A stretch of 64,000 nt of DNA from Brachypodium distachyon (lineage: Eukaryota; Streptophyta; Magnoliopsida; Poales; Poaceae), in assembly GCF_000005505.3 (NCBI RefSeq), contig NC_016132.3, positions 51,102,914 to 51,166,913 on the forward strand. The letters run 5' to 3'. Below, in pieces: positions 33,810-45,962 of this stretch. Position 1 is the stretch's first letter. Every line of letters begins with the position of its first letter. The notes under the pieces are model-generated. The model was not told the origin of the DNA. It saw nothing but the letters and a program-made list of their open reading frames with translations, and did no database searches. The position numbers and the translations under genes were made by a program.

Positions 33810-36166
33810 TAGCAAATAACTATTAAGCTATCAAAACTTGCTTTTTTCATTATTAGACCTAGAAATGGACGCTCGCTGTATAAAAACAGTCTTCGTATTA
33901 GTAGATGGTCTCGCTTGTCTTTTTTTTGTTGGGTAAAAAATTACCGAAAAATTGTTGACCTAAAAAAGATCATGTAAAATAATACAATGTTCGTATTACT
34001 GAAGGACATCCCACTTGTTTCTCTGTGTCGTGTATTGTACCGTAGTTCACATATGTTTTGGTCGGTGGCGCAGAAATCTTGACCATCAATTCACGTGCAT
34101 GAGAAGACAGTAAACTTCCTTCAGAAATATGTTTCCCCCGATTTTGACGCATCCTCTTGGTTGTCATGAGCCTGCCCACTACACATGCTTGTTTTTTTTG
34201 GCACATACTGTACTAGTATAATCCAGCATGGCAGCAGCAGCATCCAAATCTCGCGAAACGGCTTGGTACCTGTCCTGGCAAGATGACAGCCCCCCTAATC
34301 AAGCCAGGAGACTTCTGAGATCGAAGTTGTTAGCTCCAATCAAGAACAAATCATTGACCCTTCTTCGGAATCGGTGTGACTCATTCGTCGGCCCGGCAAA
34401 AGCATCGGCATCGCCACGTGCTATCACCCCTCGCGCCGCCCATCTTCCCGGCTGCACCACACGCGCACGGGCGCACACGATCGAGACACAAGCAACGGCC
34501 ATGTGCTCGTGTGAGGCACCCCACGTAGTTCGGAGCGACCGGCCACGTTGAAGCGGCTCGCACATGTCTGTACGGAGCGCCGCGGGATTTTGCTTTGCTC
34601 GCGTCTGCCGCAGCTAGCGCGGCGCCGGTGCGTTGTTCGTGGCCAGTGCGGCCGCTCTGTTTTGTCGCTGGGCTCCTGCTCCCGACTTCCAGAGTGACCG
34701 CTCACCAGACAGCTTTGGCTACAAAACGAGCCGAAAACATTGCCTCAGCATTTTGCTTGTCCTGGAGGACGGCTTGTAGCCTCTAGGCAGAATCATACGG
34801 TGTTGCACTGTTGTGCGCTTTGCGTTGTCATGGACCCACAGCTCATGCCGATCCTCTAGTAGCGCGATTTTAATGGTGACTATATGAGGATGGAGACGCT
34901 CGTGCCAACTGTATTGACGTTTCCTCTTCGGTTAATCGATGTGCTGGGTTGTCTTGTTGCCACAAATGAATATGTTTAGTTGTGAGTGACCTGTCCTTTA
35001 AAAGTAGAGATATTTTACTTCCTAAAAATGCTGGATGTAATTACATACAGCCATATGTAATTACATACAGCCACCGTACTTCCCTCATCACAGTGTATCT
35101 GGGCATGGGCAGCCCGGGCCAACGACCGGCCCGAACCCACCATTTATTTTGCCGTCCACCATTTTGGCCACTATTTAATCGTGACCTCACTATATTAACC
35201 ATAAACCCACAGAGCGGCGAACATCGAAGCATTAATGTTCCAAAATATTCGTGTTTTTGTTACCGTTGACCATTTGCTACTCACTAGAGCTGTATATATG
35301 GACAGCCGTTACGACCATGTGGGTGCGGCATCTTTTTAGCACGGAGCGTTCCCGCCCTTTTCTTCCACCTCGGTCGCATCACTCCTTTTGGTTTGCATAA
35401 GACATTACGTACACCTCTTCGGCTCTTCCATCGTCAACGACCCCACTTCTACCACATACAGGCGGTGTTGATGATCCATCGCGACCTCATCTGTCTCTTC
35501 CTTATTGTCAATCCTCACCTTTTGGCCTTCCTCAAGGCCTTGAGCACTCCTGGAAACCTAGGGGAGATGCACATTTCTGAAATCTAAACAAATAGGTCCA
35601 ATGCATAGTTCGCCGAGGCCAAAGATATAAGAGGATGTACAATAATCCTTTGCAAGGAGTGTAAGCATTTCTTTTCTCATATCAATACTTTCTCTCCGGG
35701 AGACCGTCGTACGATACCATTCTCGCCGAATCATCGACGCGTTAACACAAAAGCTCCAGTAGATTATCCTTTTCCAGACCAAAGTTGTCCAGGAGGGGAT
35801 TTTCAAGCATTGCTCGTATGAACTTTGGGCCCTTTCTCTTTTCTTCCCAAACCCAAACCCCAAACGAACGCGAGAAGAGAACCTCCTTTCCTTTATTGCG
35901 CCCGGTACAAAAACGAGACCAAAAGCGAAGGAGAGAGAGAAAAGACGACAAAATCTCCACTCCCCACCCACCCACGCCGCTCCACACCCCTCGTTTTCAC
36001 TGCTGCAGGAAAGAAAGGCGAAGCGGCTGCCCGTCTCGCCCTTCTGCTCCACAGACAACTCGGATCCCATCATCCAAATCCCGCCCCCCAGTCTTCGTCG
36101 ACGCTGCACGACGCTCCCGAGCGCCCTGGAGCCACTGGCGCGGAGTCGGGGAGAGACGGAGCAGGG
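33810..36166. other. Intergenic stretch and promoter region of the KTN80 gene
   Basis: No gene is recognised from 33810 to about 35800. GC-rich pieces at 34370-34720 open several short frames without domains. The final 300 bp before the KTN80 ATG are rich in AG and then CT/CCCC tracts ('ggagagagagaaaag', 'ccacccacccacg'), a typical grass 5' leader. No clear TATA box was found. Confidence 0.5.
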
Positions 36167-39100
36167 ATGGACCCTGAGAAGCGCGGCTACAAGTTCCGTA
36201 TCCTTTTTCTTTGCTTATGCTTCCAGTTGTTTTTTTGGATTACCCCTGTTCTTGATCCGATTCAGCTCACGGGGGAAAGAAGCAAGTGTTTCTTGAAGTA
36301 ATCTAATCGGGGTAGGGCGTAGGCATTTGCGCAGGCAGTGGGAGAGTATTATTCCTCCAAATGTCTGTTTGCGGTTAGTTTTTTAAGCGATGGAGGTAGG
36401 TTCTGTGGAAAAGGATTTAGCAGTTTCTCTCTTTCTCGAGGATCTACGCGAACGAGGGCATCCATTTCTTGAAGTAACTAAGCTAAAACTTGAGGGTTTG
36501 CAACTTTCCCCTTTTGCCTCAATCTAGGTTAGCAATGCCAGATTATTCAAATGTACTTTACCTTCGAAGCAACTATAACTAAATACTTCCTCTCAAAAAG
36601 GAGAAAAACTGTTCAGGCGAAAAAACAGTTCTCTTTTTTTGGTAATTTAACCCATCTGCACAAAGTTTAATTGACAGCCAATCAAAATTTGGAAACTGCT
36701 AGCATGTCTGCAATTTTGCATGCTCAAGCTTGACTTCTCCTTAACTTGGAATACCAAATTAGAGGAGTTTGTGGCGCACGATGCTGATGTGAGGTCCTTG
36801 GCCATCGGTAAGAAGACGAGCCGTGTGTTCATCACTGGTGGCAATGATCGCAAGGTCAACCTGTGGGCCATCGGCAAGCAGACACCCCTCCTGGTTTGTG
36901 CCCTATGGGATTGTGACATGATACTATAGTTCTCTTTTGCTACTTTAGAATTTCACTCACGTTGTGTTTTCCAATGGGCGTCTATTTTTTGCACAGAGCT
37001 TGTCGGGCCACACAAGCTCGGTCGAGGCTGTGGAGTTTGATACAGCAGAGGTGCTTGTGCTTGCTGGCTCATCAAACGGCTCCATCAAGCTCTGGGACTT
37101 GGAAGAAGCTAAAGGTGCTTATATAAGGCCCCAAGAAGCGGGTTATATCGGATGACTTACCTTTTCCACTCTTATTTATTTATTCATTGTTAAACAGTTA
37201 TAGAAAATGGCATTATATATTAATCTAGAAAAAGAAAAGAAAATGGCATTATATTCTACGATATGTTTGTGTGTTCATGACAGAAATTCTATATCTGATA
37301 CAAATGGAAACATGCTGTCAGAGTGGGTCACATTATATTTCTGAGTGGCCCTAGTAATATAGATGCAGGCACCTTCAAATTCTTTGTCAAAAGGTCTTCT
37401 GTGAATATTTGAAACATGTATGCACTAGTATTTTGGATGAATAGCTTAATGGACCTAACATTGTCAATTCAGCTGAAGGCATAAGTTTTTATTTTTTGGG
37501 CGCAAGGGGTGTTTCCTAACTACCATGCTTTTTGTTAGGAACCTGTTATTAATCCTGAAAACTATGCTTCGGGGAATCTTTTTATCGAAAAGGGGGAAGA
37601 TGCTTTGGTGAACCTAGATATCTGATTATTGTTTTCAATTGAAATGCAGTTGTGCGCTCTCTCACTGGGCATAGATCAAGTTGCACTGCTGTTGAATTCC
37701 ATCCATTTGGCGAATTTTTTGCATCTGGTTCATCAGATACAGATCTCAAGATCTGGGATATAAAGAAGAAAGGATGCCTTCATACATATAAGGGCCACAG
37801 CGGAGCAATTAAAACGATCAGATTTACACCTGATGGGCGATGGATTGTCACCGGTGGAGAAGATAACATTGTGAAGGTGTGGGATCTGACAGCTGGAAAG
37901 CTTCTGCATGATTTCAAGTTCCACAGTGGAGAAATCCGGTGCATTGATTTCCATCCTCAAGAATTTTTGCTTGCAACAGGTTCCGACTTTTCCTTTGAAG
38001 AGTTGAGATTTTTGAAAATATCGTCTTTTTTTTTGGATAACACAAACCATTCAGAATTCTAATTTTAAGAAGCCATTAAACCAAATCGTTTATCGATCGT
38101 TTTGTGTGGCTAAGAGCAAATTTTTCTATCCAAGAAATCCCATTTCAATTGTGTAATAGTTAGAAACATCATTTTTGGTAAGAAAAATATGTACTCTTGA
38201 TGGACTTAGCTATAGCAAGTGAAGTTTTACGAAGCTGAGGAACATTCTCACGCAGTTTACTGTTATTTTCCAGGCTCGGCAGATCGAACTGTGAAGTTCT
38301 GGGATCTTGAAACCTTTGAATTGATAGGTTCCGCTGGACCCGAGGTATTTGCAAGTGCTTTTCTTATACTGGGTTAATTCTTGCACAAATCTAGCTCCGT
38401 CAGTTAATAAATCATAAACCATGGCTCCTCAATTACTTTGTATGCAATATGCATGGTAACCAAGTATACATGCTCACCCACAGTTTTCCTTCACATCAAT
38501 TTCTTCTCAAATAGCACCAAAAACTTCTTTGAAAACAAGTTTAAGGAGAAGAAATTTAATTCGATTTGATGCCACCCCTTTTCACATTTTCTTATGATTG
38601 ATTCTTTGAGTTATTTTCAGTGGATGCTCTTATATCTATTTTGAAGTCACTCTGTTTTGCATTTGTTTTTGTTCCTGTATTAAGAACAGTGTTAGTTGAT
38701 GGGCACACGTATCTTCCCTGTTCTAATATCATTTACTTTACGCTCACCTTCATTTGCAGAGTACTGGTGTACGTTCTACAGTTTTTCACCCAGATGGAAA
38801 GACCCTTTTCTGCGGGCTAGATGAAAGCTTAAAGGTAGGTCTGATTTTCACACGTTCTATTGATATTGCGATATTGGTTGCTTGGCGCTTGCTGACTATA
38901 CCGGCATTTTTAGGTATTCTCTTGGGAACCGATAAGATGCCATGATGCTGTTGACATGGGGTGGAGCAATTTAGCGGACCTTAGTATTTATGAAGGAAAA
39001 CTCTTGGGATGCTCATACCATGAACACCGTGTTGGTGTTTGGGTTGCTGATATATCAGTAAGTGTCACTCTTTGTGTGCAATATGTATTTTCGTGTATGT

Positions 39101-42100
39101 CCTAACTTTGTTCTTTTGACCCAGCTCATTGGACCCTATGCTCTTGGTGTTTTGCCGAAAGCAAATTTTTTTGCTGAGCTTGTCTCAATGGATGATAATC
39201 CTGTGAAATCGAATGATACCACTGTGAAGTCCATTCGAACTGTAGCAACGCCACATCCAAAAAACTCGTACAAAGTCCAGGAGTCTGGAATTGGTATGGC
39301 TTTAAACCATTCATATATTTTAATTATGCATTGAAATGTCTTACTTCACATAAGTACTCTATAGTGAATACTAATAATCTCTCCCTCCTTCTATGATAGC
39401 AGCTGAAAGCGGAGTTCGCGGCTCACATTTAATTCCTGCAAGTACGGAGAAAATAAAGAAAGATAAGAGTAGCACCATTCCTCGAAGACCTGATTCATTT
39501 GTCAAACCATCTACTCCATTGCGGCATGTGAAGCTGGATAGTCCATCCACCAATAAAAAATCTGCAGAACGCAATTTCAGACAGAGGGACATGCCATTGT
39601 TATCTCGTACAGGGATATCTAATACTTCTTCAACCACTAAAAGATTTCACCCCACAGAGTCGGTAACTGTGAAAGATATATACACTACCCCGCAGGCTGT
39701 TTCTGTGCCTGTTGTCGTATCCAGAGACATTTTAGAGGACAAAACAGCAGGCAATGTTAATAGAGGAATTGCAGGTAGAGCCACAGTCATAGATGATTTT
39801 CACACTCCTGTTCACTTAAGAAAACCTTTTCCTAGTGGTGGTGCTGGTGATAGTGTCAGCTCAGTAAGATCCGTGCTCACTGAGCCTGATGTTTGCTCGG
39901 AGGGTTTCTCTGGCTTAAAGTTCTCCTTTGGACTAAGTCAATATGGCAAGAAAGAAGGATCGGATGGTACAGATAAAGGAGATATTACACAAATAGCAGA
40001 AAACATGGACAGAGTAGTGTCATTGGAGCATCCGGTGCAGTCAAATGATGACAAGTGTATAGCTCTTTTTTTCTTAGTTCTTAAGCATTGCCTGCAATTT
40101 TTCTTATTTTGTGATTTAACATTACAACGCTTTTCACAGCAGCATTTGAACCACCATGCTCAACGACAGAACCATCCAGGGTCAAATATGTTAGAGGAGG
40201 TGCGTGTGTATATTAACTGATGTTATCAAGGTCAGTCTTGCATCCACCCTGAAACTTGAGTTTATCTATAATGATACTATTAACTCCTTTTGCAGTAGCC
40301 GTGCCACTAGGGAAAACTAAGTCTCTTGTTGAGAGGTTTGAAAAGAGAGAGAGTTCTAGCATTGACTGTTCATCACCAACTGGCTCTTGCAGTGACCACA
40401 TAGCAAGAGCTGACAGCCCTCCCACCAGTTTGGTATGTGCCAGTGTTTTTTTGCTACAATTAACTTCAACATGATTTATACGATTCGTTAGTAGCGTATT
40501 AATAGAAGTTCAATGTTAAAGAACTCCTTACCTAGTCATTTTATTTAATCCTAAGAATCTGCATTTGGACAATGTATTCACTTTTCTAACTTCTATATTG
40601 ATTAAACCATTCTGTAGCTATCCTGGATCTTATTTAGTTCTCAATGAATAATTTCATGGATACTTTAGTTTTACATGTCATAACTATGTAAAAATTTAAA
40701 TCCCAAGTCCCCACTTCATGTTCAGAAACCAGATAAAAGATGCATGGCAGCATGGGGGCAATCAACGATTTAATATTTTCTGGTCTTGCAGTATGTCAGT
40801 ATGATATTGGGAGACTGCAGCCATAGTATTGTTAGAAACTATGTAGAGAATACAAGCTAAACAAATACGACCATACTATTTCTTCACCTTTGTTGTTTAA
40901 TACCCTCTAGTGTTTGCGGCATTTCTTTTAGCTGTTCGATTTATTTTGTTGTGGTGATTTTAATGGACAGGCAGGACCAATTCAGGGATATGAAAAGGAC
41001 TTGTCAACAGTGGAAGAAGTGATGACTCCGATTGATCTGGTGCGGAACCATGAAGAATTCATAAATGTTGTAAAATCTCGGTTGACAAAGCTAGAGGTGA
41101 TCCTTCTGTTCTTTGCTTGCAGACCTTTGTTTCTTATTACTAGCTCATAAAACTTACATCAGACGGATGATCTTGTGAATCTTCTAGTTTACTTGTGCGT
41201 CTAACATGTGGGTAGCTCACATTATTTTGCAGTTTACTACATATGCACAACTCTTTCGATTTTCTTCTAAGAACTTTGGCTTAAGTCCCTTGGGACTAGA
41301 TAAATGACTCGTTTGGCATTCCTAGGAACCTATGAATATATGAAATATGGCTCAGATATCAGTGCAAGTTACGCGCTACTCAGAAATTGCGCTTTAGGGG
41401 AATTTGTGCCATTGGAGGATGCCATGTACTGGAGATGTTGGAATTTGGTTAAACTTTCTGTATGCTCTTCAGTACACCTAGTAAAAGAATTCTGAAAAGG
41501 AGCGAATCCTTTTGCATCGGTTGATGCACACAGCTGCAATTAGAGATCTTAACATAAAAACATTTATTTATTTTCATATTTTTTATAAACAATGACATTT
41601 AGTCTGCTATCTTTCGCTTGTACGGCTGTGTATGGAATTAAATATGTTCTTGTAAAGTACTCCCTCCAATCCATAATAAGTGTCTTAGAGTTAGTACAAC
41701 TTTGTACTAAGTTAGTACAAAATCTGAGACACTTATTATGGATCGGAGGGAGTAATGTTGACCAATCACCAAAAAATATATTTGTAATGGACAAATAATA
41801 CTCTTATGCTGATGTCTTCAGATGATGCGGCATGTGTTCAACCAAAATGGTATCAAAGGAGCAATCACTGCAGTGGCAAAGTTACCAGATATCGCTGTAA
41901 GTTTTTCCCTGAGATGTATGATGGTTGTTCTTGATGTCTTCACATTCTTCTTTTGGTTACTAATGGTCGAGTTTGTACAGGTTCAAGCTGATGTTGTTAG
42001 TACTCTCAAAGGGAAGCTTGGTCTTTTCAACCTAGATATTTTCTCAGGCTTTCTGCCTGTTCTTGCAGGGTTACTGAACAGCAGGACTGAAAGGTAATAT

Positions 42101-44919
42101 ATTGCATATAAAATTTCATTGCGTGCTGGCTCTTGTTGGGCTGTGTGGTAATTGTATAGTAAACTAGCGGTTCGGCGCACACTGGACGGCTAGATTTTAT
42201 TTTGACCACCTTTTGTGTTGCTACATATTTGTATTGAAATTTAGAAAATTACAACTTGACATTGTAAAATCATTATGTTTTGTAGAAAATATATTCATTT
42301 CTTCCCATTAATATCGCTCTCAGATAATTGTGTTCCATTGGATTTTTGTTTTGCGGTATATTTAAATTTCATAGCATAAACACATTTTATTTTTAAGTGT
42401 TTGTTTCAAAGTTAATCTGTATTATCTCTTGGTACGTGTAAGGGCTCATGGGCCATAGTATTTACCTTCTATACAGGCTATTGTGATCGATTGATGTTCT
42501 TGATTTGCACCGATGCTGCCTACACTAATTACTGCTCATCCTAGTACTCATGAGAAACAAATACATGGTTGGTTCTGACCAATCTTGTTTATGCACTGGC
42601 CAGGGGATAACCAGAGGGTGTAAATTAGTACTCCATCGGTTCCAAAATGTAGGGCATTTAACTTTTGCTGAGTGTCAAACTTTCTAAAGTTTACCGATCT
42701 TATTCTCAAAAAACATCAACCTACGGAGCCAAATGAAGATCATTAGATCTATTGTGAAATATATTTTCATAGTATCTTGGTTTTACACTATATATATTGA
42801 TATTTTTTGCTATTAGCTTGGTCAAACTTTAGAAATTTTGACAGTCAACAAAAGTGATATGCCCTACATTTTGGAACGGAGGGAGTATGATTTATTACCG
42901 AATGATGTGCTATTGTAGAGCACAATAAAGTTGTATTTACATGCGTACTCGGATGACCGTATTAGATCCGAAGGTTCCTCTGTCTCCAATGTCTAAAAAG
43001 GTTGTGCAGGCCCAACCATAATAATGCAGGGCCGCTTGAGTAACTCCTCAAGTCACTCGAAAAACACTACTATCTACTAAAAAAAGTTTGCTGTCCGATT
43101 AGTGGCCGGCCAAGGAAAAGGAAGACATCGCCGCTGGCCATCGAATCTTTGTTTATGGGTATACAGCTTGTTTCCTCTTTCCTTATCGGTCCGCAGGCAG
43201 TATACGTACATGGCGTATTAGATCACGTATAATTCCTAATCTTTTAAATATTAACCGTTAAAATTTATATTGATGGTGGATATATTTTTACATATGTGAA
43301 CGAACGTCGTGGCTTCTTGTCCTCCAGTTCCTAATCTATTCTCCCCAATATCTCTCTCTTCCTTTAGCAAATGAACTATACGCCGATAAAACAACAAAAT
43401 AAAAATTAGTATTGGAAAGCTGAGCCATGCATGCTAGGAAAGATATGAAAGGTTAGTGAATATAACTCAAGAACACACACGAAAACAATAACGTACGTGC
43501 ATACCTGGCTGCCTCGATGAAAATCATGCAACCCTAGTTGTTCAATCCGGGAACTCCTTAATAGCTCAACCGGAAACTCCTTAATAGCACTTTTTTTAGA
43601 GTTTTGTTCGTATTAGAATTGCTGAATTGATACTCTGTACCAAGCGGCAATCAATGTCCGGATGCATACGTGACAAACTAATTTGGTTGGGAACCTATGC
43701 CACGTCCTATCTATGTAGCGTGTTATTACATGCAATCTTTCCTGTTATAATTAGAATCCAGCATGATCTAATGGTGTAGATAATTTAGCCTATGTGGACG
43801 CACGTGCTGGCTTCTTGTCCTCCTGTTTTAATTATACAACTCACATGCACATCTACCCATGCAAGCCCAAGAGGATGCCGATGTACTCGTGTGCCTTCTT
43901 ACAACTCTCTACTATTGGTACAGAACATCATGGAATGTTTTTCAGATCCATATTATATCCTGCAATATGTGAATGACTGAATCATCCTTCTTTTTTTTAC
44001 GGAAAGCTTTAGGTCATCAGACCTATTGCCATTTTATTAAATAGTAAAATATGTACAAAATGAATAGAAAAAAGAAGAAATCATCTAAAGCTATCTATCC
44101 AGGTTTTGAAACCCTGGTATTTTTTTTCTTTTTGCTCTATGGAAGACCAGATTCAGTTTGTCCTTGAAAAGCCTTTTACATCTGTAGAGTGAGGGCCGAA
44201 TTCCATTGAATATGAACTCCTTACGGGTCTTCCAGATGCTCCATGTGACAAGCGTGGAGATCTCCATGTGAAATGGGAGTTTGATTTCCTGCTTGATATC
44301 TTCAATGTTTTCATGACTGAATCATGCATTTATTGACATCCTAGAATAGAACGATGATTAGTTTAACAGTAACTATTATGCCTTATGATTACTTTGCCTC
44401 AAATTTGCAGGCATGCTATCGTTTCTTTAGAACTATTATTGGATCTTATTAAGGTTTTTGGACCAGTTATCCGTTCAACATTGTCAGCTAGTTCAACTGT
44501 TAGAGTAGATATCCAGGCTGAACAGAGGTATGCTCATTAACCTTCCTTCCAGTTAGACTGTCCTAAATTAGCCTAGCTGTGAACTAGTTCTGTTAATGAA
44601 AAACAAGGCATTGACCAACCTCTCTGATTTAATACAGGTTGCAGCGTTGCACCCGGTGTTTTAACCATTTGCAAAAGATTCTGCAAGCTCTACACCCGTT
44701 GATTATGTAATTTTTTCACTCCCCTTCATCGGATGCTGCCAGTTGTTATCATGCATGTTCTTGTACTGCTTTGTGTACCGCTGACATTCCGCTACTATGA
44801 GCAAGAAGCCTATCTGACTTCCGTAATTTCTCCTTTTCCTTTCGCACAGGCGGGGTGGTCAATCGGCACAACTTGCTGAAGAACTAAACATGTCTCTGCA
44901 AGACCTGGTGGTGTTCTAA
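36167..44919 (+). CDS. KTN80: Katanin p80 WD40 repeat-containing subunit B1 homologue
   Basis: Seventeen exons join in phase: 36167-36197, 36763-36893, 36997-37114, 37650-37979, 38274-38344, 38760-38834, 38914-39057, 39125-39293, 39400-40056, 40140-40199, 40296-40432, 40971-41096, 41822-41896, 41981-42093, 44411-44527, 44638-44706 and 44850-44919. This gives 830 residues. Residues 10 to about 310 form WD40 repeats, with IKLWDL, LKIWDI, VKVWDL and VKFWDL ends and [16 protein letters not shown] and TYKGHSG starts. Residues about 310-640 are a serine-rich linker. From about 642 ([17 protein letters not shown] onward) lies the conserved con80 domain, which binds the p60 AAA ATPase. In plants this subunit targets katanin to microtubule crossovers and branch points for severing. 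The length fits plant KTN80 proteins. Introns 12 and 14 carry mobile elements. Confidence 0.95.
41660..41752. mobile_element. Stowaway-type MITE in KTN80 intron 12
   Basis: A 93-bp near-perfect palindrome runs CTCCCTCCAATCC to GGATCGGAGGGAG, with TA on both sides. It ends about 70 bp before the next exon. Its transcript could form a long hairpin. Confidence 0.9.
42631..42885. mobile_element. Stowaway/Mariner-type MITE in KTN80 intron 14
   Basis: A 255-bp element starts CTCCATCGGTTCC and ends GGAACGGAGGGAG, flanked by TA (42629-42630 and 42886-42887). The subterminal GTAGGGCAT...ATGCCCTAC and internal GTCAAACTTT/AAACTTTAG arms match the larger Mariner-derived MITEs of cereals. Confidence 0.9.
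43986..44312 (-). mobile_element. 5'-truncated LINE in KTN80 intron 14
   Basis: A perfect 13-bp duplication ATGACTGAATCAT brackets the segment (43973-43985 and 44313-44325). Read on the minus strand it encodes the end of a plant LINE reverse-transcriptase protein (the [15 protein letters not shown] phrase resembles the C-terminal zf-RVT region), then a stop, a short 3' tail and a poly(A) run (T-run at 43989-43997 on the plus strand). The 327-bp length shows strong 5' truncation. It is inserted antisense to KTN80. Confidence 0.85.
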
Positions 44920-45962
44920 AATCAGCTGGAAGTTCATTCGCCAATTTTCCCCATTTGTTACGACAGAGTGATACTGTCAGAGTAGATACCATTCTTTTTG
45001 GCCTCCCGAAAAATCGCCATACAGTTGTAATCTTCTGTAATTGTGTTTTGGCTCGGGTTGGACCTGGCAACTGTTCCCTGTTGTACATGTGAGCTTGGCT
45101 GTGCATCAGTCTGTAATTAACCTGATTTTACTGCATGGACAGCCCCGAACAAGGGAGTGGAAATGGAATGAAAGAAAGTTCTGCTAGTTAGTTTGATTTT
45201 GTCTTCACATTCTGTGGCCTTTGTTCAATCTACCATTGGCCGTCTGGTCGAAATCTTGAAAACAAACAGCTACGGTAGGGATGTTTGACTAAATAGTATT
45301 TGACGTAATCACCAGCTTGCTTGTTAGAACTGCACATCTGAAAACTTTCGAGGTCTGGAGTCATCCTTAGGTGCTAAGAAAACAATTCAGTGCAGTCTGT
45401 CGGCAGCTGGCTGGTAGTTTTATTTGTCGTTCATTTATTTCTTACTTCTATTGAAACATATTCCTGTTCTTTCTTGATAGCAAATTCGGAGTACTCCACG
45501 CAATATGTATTCCATTTCCCCCAATGTTTAGCCCTATCTAATGCTCTGTTGAGTTCTTGAATGCAATGTCATGACAAATCTGTATTCCATGTGAGAACTT
45601 CCATTCCTTGTACTCGTACTTTCGAGTCCTGGTTCGCGTTGCCGGGCTATTCGGCCGCCTGCCAGGCCCCATCTGTCGGCCACGGAACAAGTACGCGCAA
45701 ACTCACGGCAGTCAGATTTGCACAGCAGGAGGCGGACGATGACTCGATGAGGGCTGAAGTACAAAACCGCTTCAACAAATCCACATTCCAAACCCACCGC
45801 GTCACGTAAAAAATACCGACTAAATAAACGGAAGTCCAAAAGCAGTTGGTCGCCTCTCCACCGCCGCGTTGGACTTCTCCCCCTCTTCCCTCGCCGGAGA
45901 ACCCGCCACAGCCACAGCCGTCGCTTCGTCTGGAGGAGGAGTACAGCAGTAGGAAGGAGGCC

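Noticed and set aside
34228..34786. Short frames in a GC-rich patch upstream of KTN80
   Set aside because: No domain, no splice continuity and frames on both strands; judged non-coding.
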